Shown in pieces: positions 45,286 to 54,877 of a DNA stretch of 64,000 bases (its first letter is position 1; every line of letters starts with the position of its first letter). The notes beneath the pieces were generated by a model. It was not told the DNA's origin and made no database searches. It saw nothing but the letters and a program-made list of their open reading frames with translations. This DNA comes from Metellina segmentata (taxonomy: Eukaryota; Arthropoda; Arachnida; Araneae; Tetragnathidae), in assembly GCA_947359465.1 (NCBI GenBank), contig OX375875.1:11873038-11937037 (forward strand). Direction: 5' to 3'. A program made the position numbers and the translations under genes.

Positions 45286-46469
45286 TATGTCATCGTTAAC
45301 TTAATTAACCCCTCCCTAAATTGTTTAGTTAACTCACTACAATCCACGTATAAATAGTAAACACGTCAACTATATCTAATATATTTTTAATCTACGTGGT
45401 AGTTTGTTTTATTTTTGATTTTTCTATAAGATTGACTGTTACCCTTAAGAGGAAAACGTTTTTTTTTTTTTCAACGGAAATTATTAGGAGTAATAACTAA
45501 TAAATGCAGAAAATACTCGTGTTCAGTTTTTCATTTTGCTAAAAAAAAAAGCCTTTTATCAATTAGCTCTGTTCTAACTCAGTTATTACTTAGGACAATA
45601 TCTGCTTTCCATATCATCTTATGAATTTTTGTTTGTTTAATTTACGAATATCATGGGCATTTGTGGATAAACATTTCGTAGAAGCAACTGTTTCCTTGTA
45701 CAGAGAGATTTCAGTATAATATTTTGATTTCACGCAAAAAAATACTTTTAATTCTGTAATAAATTACCATGTTTTATAAAAGATAAGCGTGTTATTGACA
45801 CCGAATCACGATTTTTATTGACAGGATTTGAACTACCACGCGTATTGAAAATATCTGCAAATATAAAGTATATATATTTAAGCGCAGAGATTAATCCTCT
45901 CTTTGAAATCTGAAATGAGGAATTAAATGTAAGTCCACATCAGCTTAACGTTACCTATGTTTTCAGTAAGTTCTCAATTCCACTGTTTTGCAGCGTAAAT
46001 TCAGATGAAAGATATTAATCGTTCTATTCATGTAAGCAAAAACTACTAAATTTTATCAAGCAAATAATTTTAAATTAATCCTTCTCTTGTTACAACTATC
46101 TCATATGAAAATATTTGTAAATCTCACAATACAATTTCTTTAGACTGACTCACTAATACCTTAAATCTTATTTTTAATGCAGATTAATCTTTAATTATAC
46201 AGATGTATTAGAATTACTTGAGATATTTTCTGCAAATAATTGTTTTCTAATGAATGAATACTTTCGATTACAATCATCTTTATAATAGGGGTGTAACTCG
46301 GCTTAAGGAAGGACATAATGTATAGAGAGATATCGATGTTATTTACTTGATAGGACTCTTCAGCACGATACAAGACGATCAGGGAAACAAAGAACAGACA
46401 TCATCATCTAGCCATTATAAGATGGCTAATCCCCTCTAACGCTTACCACAACTTCTTTCATGTTTTGTC
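45286..46469. other. No gene
   Basis: AT-rich spacer; nothing supported. Confidence 0.4.
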
Positions 46470-47310
46470 ATTAGTTGTCGTCATTATCAAAACTTACCAG
46501 ATCCTGATGGATGAGAAAGCTCGTCATCATCAAAACTTACCAGATCCTGATCGATGAGAAAGCTCGTCATTATTAAAACTTACCAGAGCCTGATGGGCGA
46601 GATATCTTGTCATTCGCAAAACTGAACAGATCATGATAGACGATATATCTCATCATTTGCAAAGATTACCAGTTCTTGATGGACGAGATATCTCGACATC
46701 AACAAAATTTACCAGATTCTGATGGATGAGATAGCTTGTCATTATCAAAACGTACCAGATACTGATGGACGAGATAGGTCGTCATTAGCAAAACGCACCA
46801 CATCCTTGATGGACGAGATATATCGTCATCAGCAAAACTTACCAGATCCTGCTGGATTAGAAAGCTCGTCATTAACAAAACTTACCAGAGCCTTACAGAC
46901 GAGATATCTCGTCATTCGCAAAGATTACCAGTTCTTGATGGACAAGATAGCTCGTCATTAGCATAACTGACCAGATCCTGATGGACGAGATAAATAGTCA
47001 TTAGCAAGACTTATCAGATCCTGATGCACGATATATCTTATAATTTGCAAAGATCCTGATGGACGAAATAGCTCGTCATTAGAAAGACTTTCCAGATCCT
47101 GATGGATGGGGTATCTCGTCATTAGCAAAACTTACCAGATCCTGATAGATGAGATATATCGTCATTAGCAAGACTTACTAGATTCTAATGGACGAGATAG
47201 CTCGTCATCGGATGAAAAGTAACTAGATCAATCACATCAACAACAAAAAATCGACAATAGCTTACTTCGTTATTTGTAAAATTGGTTAGATCTTAATGAA
47301 AGAGATGTTT
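46470..47310. repeat. 43-bp minisatellite array with palindromic core
   Basis: About 18 units of CTTACCAGATCCTGATGGAC, GAGATATCTCGTCATTAGCA. Unit starts near 46496, 46539 and 46582 give a 43-bp step. The centre of the ideal unit is a perfect 16-bp palindrome GACGAGATATCTCGTC, decayed to varying degrees in individual units. Related to the 44-bp array at 4480-4985. Confidence 0.9.
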
Positions 47311-48074
47311 CGTTGAATCCATTTGAAGCTTTCAATACGATTTATATTAATAATACTTGGTTTCCAACTAATGGATAAAATACTCACTTTAAAGTTGATC
47401 GACGAAACTTAAAAAGACAGTAAGACATAAAACACGCTTATTGAACATATCGTCTTATGAGTAGGGCAACTTTTTTGTTGCAATACAAATGGGAAAAGTT
47501 GCATTTATCATTCCCTCAAGTTGCATTTATGGAAATAAAGTTGCATTTCATTTTGATACACTAAATTCTAAAATAAATTATTCGTAAAAAATGAAAAAAT
47601 TTCAAAATATATTGACAATTTTAGTCGTGTACAGCAGTATTACAATACATCAATAAATACGGAAGAACGTTAAATGGCAGATCATTGACAATTATTTCTT
47701 TAACATTGAAAAACAGCGTTAGTCGCAGTCATATAATGTGTTGTATTGGATTGCAGAAACGCAAAATCCTATCGCTCAATATTCAGAGATTTTAAAATGT
47801 CATCTACAAGGCGAACAAACATATTAATGATCGACACTCACCTCGCAAACTCTGCAATCGATTACGCAAGTTTCCTCTGGATTATCAAGAGTGCCAACCA
47901 ATGTGTTAAAAGTTACTTCTTGCAATTTAATTCACTTTCTTCTGTTAGGACAAACCCCTTCGCAATACTTCGGCGTTCGCAAGATCAGACACACATGATA
48001 GAAGGGTTGGTTATGAGGGCAAAAAATGAAATATTAATTTTATATTTGTTAATTTTAAGCTAAATTTTAAAAAG

Positions 48075-48782
48075 GTTTCATCCGAAACCCTTACCATTGA
48101 ACAGTCTTTAGATCGGAGATCATAGCAATTGGTGCAGCCCTTAATTATGCACAGTCCACTGATAAAAATTGTATTTGGATTTTGACTGATAGTAGGAGTG
48201 CTATACAGTATTTCAAAAATTGGTCAAAAATATTTGATATCCCAGACCAGAATATTCTGAAGCTTCTCTGCAAGGTTGGCCTGAAAACACCAATAACCCT
48301 CCAATGGATTCCATCGCATATCGGGGTGTATGGCAACGAGACAGCCGATGTACTCGCCAAGAATGACTGTGATCTCCCTATAGACTGTTTAAATCGTCTC
48401 ACTCCCACTGAGGTCCACTCCCTGGGAAAACAGCGTTTGCTTTCCGTGTGGCGCCGTACGCCATCCCACCATTGGTATGCTGGCAATCGCCCTGGACTAT
48501 CAATCTCATGCTGTGGCCCTCGGCCTTTCTAATCGGCCATGGCCAGATTTCGAAGTGGCCATCTTAAATGTATAAAATTTCAGAACGGGGAGAGAATTTT
48601 CCCTCCTTGTTCCTGTTCCCTACCTGCCAGTCCTGATCACCTTCTTCTCTGTCTTGACGATTCGTATAAACAGCTGTTGGTTGATCAGGACTTTTTGCAG
48701 GTATATGGGGATCTGGCACGAAGGGGCCTTCTTGACCTGGTGTAGGCTTTCCTACACCAGGGGGATGTGCAACAACAACAAC
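48075..48782 (+). mobile_element. 5'-truncated LINE 3' end inserted in the hAT element, 18-bp duplication
   Basis: AAGCTAAATTTTAAAAAG flanks both sides (48057-48074 and 48783-48800). The 3' end carries a GGGGATGTGC(AAC)n tail. Truncation at the 5' side and a long target duplication are typical of target-primed reverse transcription. Confidence 0.85.
48110..48745 (+). pseudogene. LINE RNase H domain and C-terminus (I/Jockey-type)
   Basis: The RNase H motifs appear in order: the second acid in VFRSEIIAIGAALNYAQSTD, the third in CIWILTDSRSAIQYF, and the fourth in QWIPSHIGVYGNETADVLAK. The open frame runs to a stop near 48532. It then shifts to another frame for ARFRSGHLKCIKFQNGERIF, where PCSCSLPASPDHLLLC gives the Cys/His C-terminal motif, and it ends at DLV then stop at 48745. 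Missing: endonuclease, reverse transcriptase, first RNase H acid. One frameshift. Confidence 0.8.
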
Positions 48783-49252
48783 AAGCTAAATTTTAAAAAG
48801 TTGCAAAAGGTTGCATTTATGCAAAAGTTGGTTGCATTTATGCAGAGTGTTGCATTTATGTTGCGGTTATAACTCACTTACAATACACCCCATGAAGGAG
48901 GAATTTTGGTTTTAGTACTTAACATGCAGCGTAGAACGTGTGAAAAAAAGTTGCAACTTTTGCAAAAAGTTGCCCTACTTATGAGATATGCGTTCATGCA
49001 AGTCTGTATTTGCTATGCAACGTATAAAAAAACAACCTTGTTTATACATATTTGAATGCCATCTTATTCTATAAGTACATTGAATGGAATCCTTTCACAC
49101 ATTCCTTGCCTTATTTAAATCTATTTTTATGTTATAATCATCGAGATACGCACTCATTATAATGAAAATTCACGAACACATTCAGCAGCATTTCTTGTAC
49201 TCTTTTTGGGTAGGTATTTGCTAACACCGCACACGATCAACACAAAGGGCTT

Positions 49253-49506
49253 TGGCGACGGTCCTGGTTCAATCCTGAAAGAAAAGAGCCGAGGACAACA
49301 CCACTTAATTTTGAACCACGGTCAGATGACGAGATCACACCTGATCTGATACCCCACTCTCAAAACTCACGGCTACATGAGGTCTTTTGAGTCCTTTAAT
49401 GATTTAACGTGCGCCCCTTTTTGTACGAAACGATCTTTGATTGGATTCGACCGCGCATCCCTCCTTCGCTATCCCGTTACTCTTCCAACCGTGAAACCCG
49501 TGTGCG
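49253..49506 (-). repeat. SINE, head type II, diverged
   Basis: Body TTTTGAACCACGGTCAGATG and head end CGTTACTCTTCCAACCGTG on the plus strand. Confidence 0.7.
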
Positions 49507-49585
49507 CTTTAAGATTAGTTTCTGATAACACACATGGCAAACCTGAAAAGCTCAGTCATTTTATCACGGTTTGCATTCAAACGTA

Positions 49586-50155
49586 CACTACACTATAATA
49601 ATGAACCGGACAGCAAGATGTGATGATATAAAGGGAAGAATACTTGCTTTAATAGGGAGATGGTCCCCTATGGGCTGCAATTACACTAGCAACCCTTCTG
49701 GGCATACTTTCAACATGGTTTTGATACACAGCTATGGATATTTGTGTCCATTCCTGCAGCAAGAATATCGCCAGCTCAGCTGAAGATATCGGACGTGGTT
49801 CGCTGGTCCGTAAACGTTCCTCTAACTCGTCCCACAAATGTTGTATTGGATTTAGATCGGGACTCTAAGCAGGCCAGGGAAGACGTTTTACATCCATATC
49901 TCGATACCACTGATTGACAGAGGCTGCAACATGACATCGACTGTTGTCGTCCTGGAAGTAACATTCGTCCATTCCATAAAATTGCCAGAGCGTAGGAGGA
50001 ACCTGATGGCCTAAAATGTTCATGTAGGAGTCGGCCTTCAATTGACCATGAATAACGTGCAGAGGTCCCAGTCCATACCACGAAAAACACCCCCAAACAA
50101 GTAGTCGGATTTTATGCAATTCCGCTGTTGTCCGGTCCATTATTCTAAGGTAGTG
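49586..50155 (-). mobile_element. Tc1 deletion derivative, copy B
   Basis: TIR CACTACACTATAATAATGAA on the left. The right end read inward is CACTACCTTAGAATAATGGA. TA flanks both sides. At 570 bp it has the same internal junction as copy A, with the TIR-proximal MDRTTAELHKIRLL joined to VWGCFSWYGLGPLHV. Confidence 0.85.
49660..50140 (-). pseudogene. Tc1 transposase C-terminal half (copy B)
   Basis: An open frame from MDRTTAELHK through VWGCFSWYGLGPLHVIHGQL, LPTLWQFYGMDE-type sequence and CYFQDDNSRCHVAASVNQWY (second catalytic Asp intact, at FQDD) to DMDVKRLPWPA. A stop follows at 49865. The next part is in another frame: WDELEERLRTSEPRPISSAE and VYQNHVESMPRRVASVIAAH. The third acidic residue lies in the broken part. 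The N-terminal domain is deleted exactly as in copy A. The short 5' coding block continuing from the TIR suggests the deletion derivative once had a short intact frame. Confidence 0.8.
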
Positions 50156-50383
50156 TATACTTGAATTCTAACCCATTCACCTGCTAATGGCGATTCAAGG
50201 TTTTTTTTTATTTTATCTCTAAGCCATCTTCCAGTTAACTCAGTTATTCTGCGATAATTTTTACTTTCATGACTTCTCAATGCTACCTATAAACAAACTG
50301 CTAAACAATTTCAACCAAAGTAGCAAGCTTTCAACAAGGTATTAGCAATACCATAGCGTACGCTAAGAAAGTAGAATTTACGA

Positions 50384-51310
50384 ATGAGTCCCATAGCGAT
50401 TGATGTAGAAAGAGCTGACAGGGAGAGGGTAAGAACAGCACGGACTGCAGACGTCGAACAGAATGTGCTGCAGCATGTACAGGGGAATCCAAGAACGAGT
50501 ACACGAAGTGTAGCAAACGCAGTCGGGGTTTCCCATTGCAGCGTCTGGAGGAATCTCCGAGAAGAAGACATGCATCCGTTTCACGTGCAGCGTGTCCAGA
50601 CACAGCAACCAGAGGATTATGCACCTCGTATTGCTTTCGCACAGTGGTACCTTGGAAAATGTGCTACAAATCCCCTTTTTCCTGCTGAAGTGTTGTTTTC
50701 CGATGAGGCATCCTTCACAAGGGAAGGAATTTTCAACACGCATAACGACCATATCTGGGCGGTAGAGAACCCGCATGCAATACGACGTCGTGCAGCGCAG
50801 ATTCGATTTTCGGTCAATGTATGGGCCGGTATTATGGGAGATCACCTCATCGGACCTTACCTGTTACCGTCTCGTCTAACCGGACCTAACTACTTGCTCT
50901 TTCTGCAGCAAGTATTGCCACAACTTTTAAGAGATGAACAGATTTCTGCATCGACGCAATAGACAATGTGGTTCCAACACGATGGAGCCCCTGCCCATTA
51001 TAGCGGAGATGTTCGTAACTACCTGGATGTCACATTTGGTCAGCAGTGGATCGGACGTGGTGGTCCCGTGCGTTGGCTTGCTCGGTCACCCGACCTATCA
51101 TGTCTTGATTTTTATTTCTGGGGTCATCTGAAATCGCTAGTTTATGACACCCCTGTTGACAATGTTGAGGAGCTGGTTGCAAGAATTGCAGTAGCTGCCG
51201 GAGAAATTCGAGATATGCCTGGAGTATTCCAGAATGTTCGGATGTCCATGCGTCGGAGTTATGAGGCGTGCATTGTAGCCCGTGGAAGAAACTTCGAACA
51301 CTTACTTTAA
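50384..51310 (+). pseudogene. DD41D mariner-like transposase with a single in-frame stop
   Basis: From ATG 50384 one frame runs to a TAG at 50960-50962 and continues in the same frame to 51310, so a single stop is the only break I see in ~309 codons. Order: N-terminal helix-turn-helix (NPRTSTRSVANAVGVSHCSV), HPFHVQRVQTQQPEDYAPRI, first Asp in VLFSDEASFTREG, ENPHAIRR, VNVWAGIMGDHLIGPY, stop, second Asp in MWFQHDGAPAHYSG, third Asp in SPDLSCLDFYFWGHLKSLVY, then C-terminal helices. Exactly 41 residues separate the second and third Asp. The family (often tagged DUF4817 in annotations) catalyses cut-and-paste transposition at TA. One TIR-like end (CTGAAACACCCGTAT) lies at 51490-51512; the left TIR was not found. 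Confidence 0.85.
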
Positions 51311-51508
51311 TCCATGTACCTTTTGCTTCTTTTCATGTATTATTAAAACGATTTCTCACTTACGGTCTCTTTTCTTTACGGTGCTTCTGTGTACAACACC
51401 GCTTCAGGAAAGCATTTCCGACCCCACATTGCTATATGATTTCGAGTTGTGAGGATGTATCCTACCCCTCTTAGAAGTTCTGAAACGGTTCACTGAAACA
51501 CCCGTATA
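51311..51508 (+). other. 3' flank of the DD41D element
   Basis: Non-coding, ends near GGTTCACTGAAACACCCGTA, a plausible right terminal repeat. Contains the expected spacer length for a mariner 3' UTR. Confidence 0.35.
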
Positions 51509-51860
51509 TGCCGTAAAACGAATATAAATCTTAGATGTCTGAATCCAGTTTGTGTTGTTTATATCAGCTTGTTTTTCTTTTTCCAATACCCAAATTACTT
51601 CGACTTCTTTGTTAGCAAAGTAGCTACTTGAGTATAAAGATGCGTGAACTCAAGAAGTTTCTCTCGAAAATAAACACTGCCTATTATTTAAATTTTCTAA
51701 AGAATGCTGGTGAGCAAACGTCGAATGCACGACAGGAAACTAAAAAGTTTTTTAACGTAACAACGTAAGTTGACTTAACGGATTTTGTATCTTAAATAAT
51801 AAATGCCGCAAAACGAATATAAATTTCAGACATCTGCATCCAGTTTGTGTTGTTTAACTT
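51509..51860. repeat. ~55-bp direct repeats 293 bp apart
   Basis: CGAATATAAATCTTAGATGT, then CCAGTTTGTGTTGTTTA at 51520-51565, recurs with few changes (CGAATATAAATTTCAGACAT, then the same second word) at 51813-51858. Could be a local duplication or short terminal repeats of an unrecognised insertion. Confidence 0.6.
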
Positions 51861-52675
51861 CCAAATAACAAAAGACTGCAGATCTAAGGCTTTCGCTCAA
51901 CCCAACAAAACGCGTGCTTTCACTTCATGCAATAAAAAACAAATTACTTTATTTATTTTTGCCGTCGCTTTGTCTCTATTTTCTTTTTCAGAATCCAGGA
52001 AAATATTCAATTACCGGTCTGTGAGAATCGCTCTAGTTGAGGAGTGCTTCCCGGCTTGAGGGCCCATGCGGTCCCACTGGGCAAGCCAGTCCAATACAAA
52101 AGACTCAAGCAATGCGAGACAATGAAAAAAACACCCTGTTGGCACTCCTTTTGATTTGAGAGGGAGGGTTTTTATTTACAGAGGTAGCTTCTTTTTATTG
52201 GTCCGATATTTGAAGTCTCAATTGAAATTCTAAGGAATAGTTCAATATAAACTTCTCGCAGCCTGGGGCGTAAGGCTATTTTATTTCTTGTGATTGGGAT
52301 ATATTTAAGGTTTCCTTCTCATTTTTTTTTGCGTCCATGGATGTGGAAGAAAACTTTATACAGTTGAGATTGATACTTTATTTTTTTTTATTTTTCCCCC
52401 TGCCATCTTGGGTGTCAGGTAATATTCACAAGAGCGGGATGATGTTGAGATGAAATGTTTTTTATCTTTCTTTGTTAACTTTTTTATGGTTTTTTTTCAC
52501 TTCGCGCATCAGTTTTAGCAACTTGAAAGTGAGAGTACAGCAAAGAGTGGATTGCTACCGCGACCCGTGAAGTGGATTGTTGTCTGAAAGTTTTGGGAAA
52601 CGGAAACTTTCTAAATTGTGTTGCAGCTTCACGTGAGTTGGAGTTTATGGTATGTTATGTTTCCTCGCTCATCGG
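51861..52675. other. No gene
   Basis: Spacer; several T-runs (around 52320, 52380, 52490). Nothing coding supported. Confidence 0.4.
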
Positions 52676-52995
52676 GCCAACAACCGGTCTGGTGGTTAAG
52701 GTGTTAACCTCTAGATAAAAAGGTTCCTGGTTCGAATCTCCGGGTCAGTGCATGGATTTTGTAAGCGTAAGAGGTAGAGGAGATTGGTGCACCTTAAATC
52801 TGTCGTGGCCAAATATCCTCACGTTGGTTTGGTGTGGAAGTTTGGAGAGTGGAGTGCCGGCTCAGGTGTTGCCTCGTCATCTGACCGTGGTTCAAAATTG
52901 CGTGGTGTTCTCCACGGACCTCTCCCTTAAGGGATTGATACCGGACCGTCGTCAATAGCTCGCTGTGTTGCTCTAGTACGTCATTAATTAAAAAT
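52676..52995 (+). repeat. tRNA-derived SINE, reference full-length copy (head type I)
   Basis: Head GCCAACAACCGGTCTGGTGG, with A box TGGTGGTTAAGG and B box GGTTCGAATCTCC spaced as in tRNA genes. Then the unique body (CTCACGTTGGTTTGGTGTGG; GTTGCCTCGTCATCTGACC) and the tail CTCCCTTAAGGGATTGATAC, ending CTCTAGTACGTCATTAATTA. Best copy for defining the family here. Confidence 0.9.
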
Positions 52996-53167
52996 TAATA
53001 ACATTTAAGCATTGTTTCTTCATATAATGAAAATGGCAAAATTTAAACAGATTCACGATCAAACGTGGAATCATTTGACTTCAACCAATATTCATGGAAG
53101 ATGTACCAGTTACCCAGTTTCAAGCAAACAAAAATTAAATACATTTAAGTAAGGTAGATATTCTAAT

Positions 53168-53440
53168 TAACGTCGCACTGGAGCTAAACAATGGGCTATT
53201 TACAACTTTCAGATACAAATCCCAAAGGGAAAAATTGCAAGAACAAGCCTACGTAATTTTGAAGCACGGTCAGATGACGAAGCACAACCTTAGTTGGTAA
53301 CCCACCTTCCTCAACTTCCACACCATGCCAAAGTGAGGACATTTGAGGCCTCGACAGATTTACAGTGAACCAGGCCCCTTTGTCGACGACTGTCTTTTGA
53401 TGGATTCCAACTCGCATCCCTCCGGTTGCTAATAACGAAT
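53168..53440 (-). repeat. SINE, head type II
   Basis: The tail GTCGCACTGGAGC at the left, then body, and head remnant TTCCAACTCGCATCCCTCCG at the right. It abuts the start of Tc1 copy C, so it may have truncated that element. Confidence 0.75.
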
Positions 53441-53528
53441 GTTCCTTCCAGGATGCAACGCTCCATTTCATGTTGCAGCCTCTGTCAAGCAGTGGTATCA
53501 AGATATCGATGTAAAACGTCTTCCCTGC
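53429..53528 (+). mobile_element. Tc1 derivative copy C, left piece (split by BEL)
   Basis: Encodes GAATGTTCCTTCCAGGATG (the ECxFQD motif with the second Asp, one base deleted after it) and, in the next frame, HVAASVKQWYQDIDVKRLP. It stops at the BEL LTR. The continuation is at 62488-62769. Confidence 0.8.
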
Positions 53529-53751
53529 TGTTGTAGCTCAGGATAGCACACACAATGAAAATACTCGCGGACTGTATAACAACACAATTTCTTAAGATAC
53601 TCAGCAAATGACCATTGCTCATCTATTAATGCGGCTACATTCCCCGCATGACACGTCACTCCACAAGGGATCTTACTCGAACACTGACTAAATTCACACT
53701 TTTTCCAAAAGGTGGCGCTGCTGCAACAGCGCTTGCGGTTGTTACGGAACA
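53529..53751 (-). repeat. BEL 3' LTR
   Basis: 223 bp, TGTTGTAGCTCAGG at its left edge and GTTACGGAACA at its right on the plus strand. By eye it differs from the other LTR at five positions (about 2%), which implies a fairly recent insertion since LTRs are identical on arrival. Confidence 0.95.
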
Positions 53752-53882
53752 TTCCGCCCCACGTTGCAATGGTTACATTCAACCATTTAATTATACAATC
53801 ATCTCAAAATGTAAATAAATATGAAATAAGTACAAGTATGAAAAACACTGAACTACACATAAGAAAAAATACTAGTATAAGA

Positions 53883-54877
53883 TTACACATTAACAGGTAA
53901 AATACAGATTTTTGCAATGGGCCTTTTGAAGACTCCAGACTTAGTTTTTATCTTAACAACTCTGACCCGTTTGTCATCACCGAAATAGAGCTCAATTATT
54001 CTACCTAATGCCCATTTTTGAGGTGGTAGATTTTCCTCCTTGAGAAGCACTAGCTCATTCAAATTCACATTATCTTTCTCAATCATCCACTTGGACCTCT
54101 GTTGCAAATTATTTAGATACTGTACTTGCCATTTCCTCCAAAAAATTTGAATTATTTTGGCTAATTTTTTCTAGTTGGACAATCTATTGTCTTTAACTTC
54201 TATTAAATTTGGCTCTACAACAGTATTTAAGGATCTGCCGATTAGGAAATGAGCAGCGGTTAACACATCATACACATCAGTATCTGACGACAGAGGTACA
54301 AGCAGTCTAGAATTTAGGATGCCTTCTATTTGGGTAATGACTGTTAGGAATTCTTCATACGTCAGTCTGGAATTTGCTACAACTCTTTTAAAATGATACT
54401 TAAAGGCCTTTACACCACTTACCTATAGGCCACCAAAATTAGGAGCTCTAGGTGGGAGAAAGTTCCAGTCGATACCCTCAGTTGACATATAATTAGCAAG
54501 GCTTTCGTCTGGTTTTACAACTAATTTATGTAACCTGGAAAGCTCCTTATTAGCACCTGTGAAATTTTTAGCGTTATCCGAAAATAATTTTAAACACAGA
54601 CCTCTGCGAGCCACAAATCTTTTTAAGCAAGCCAAAAACGCCTCTGAAGTCAAATCGGTTACAATCTCGAGATGGATGGCCTTCGTAACTAAGCACACAA
54701 AGAAACACACATATACTTTATGAAAAACACCCTTTCTTTGATGTTTATATTTAATAAGGAATGGCCCGCAGAAATCTACTCCTGAGCAATTAAATGGGAA
54801 ATCAGGAGTCACTCTCTCTTTGGGTAAATCACCCATTAATTGTTCAACTCCTATGGGTTTAACTCTAAAACACTTAA
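53883..54877 (-). pseudogene. pol: BEL/Pao integrase core and C-terminal domain, disabled
   Basis: Resumes immediately after the nested transposon with the fourth zinc ligand (the Cys in KCFRVKPIG). Core: first Asp in NCSGVDFCGPF, second Asp in LKLFSDNAKNF. At the third site the usual GGLWE reads GGL, stop, Val, so the catalytic Glu and its preceding Trp are both lost. Beyond the stop the frame continues with GVKAFKYHFKRV, a second stop near 54172, and the DUF5641 C-terminal domain (SKWMIEKDNVNLNELVLLKE, WALGRIIELYFGDD) ending at 53883. No integrase activity is possible. Confidence 0.9.

Larger units (their letters stand above)
47462..48977. mobile_element. hAT-type non-autonomous element with 8-bp duplication
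   Basis: The left end is TAGGGCAACTTTTTTGTTGC. The right end read inward is TAGGGCAACTTTTTGCAAAA. CTTATGAG flanks both sides (47454-47461 and 48978-48985). An 8-bp duplication with short TIRs is the hAT signature. Multiple GTTGCATTTATG words lie inside both ends, likely subterminal transposase-binding repeats. No transposase frame; it contains an inserted LINE. Confidence 0.85.

Noticed and set aside
48145..48486. 113-codon minus-strand frame
   Set aside because: Antisense shadow of the LINE RNase H domain on the plus strand.
50378..50845. 155-codon minus-strand frame
   Set aside because: Antisense shadow of the DD41D transposase.
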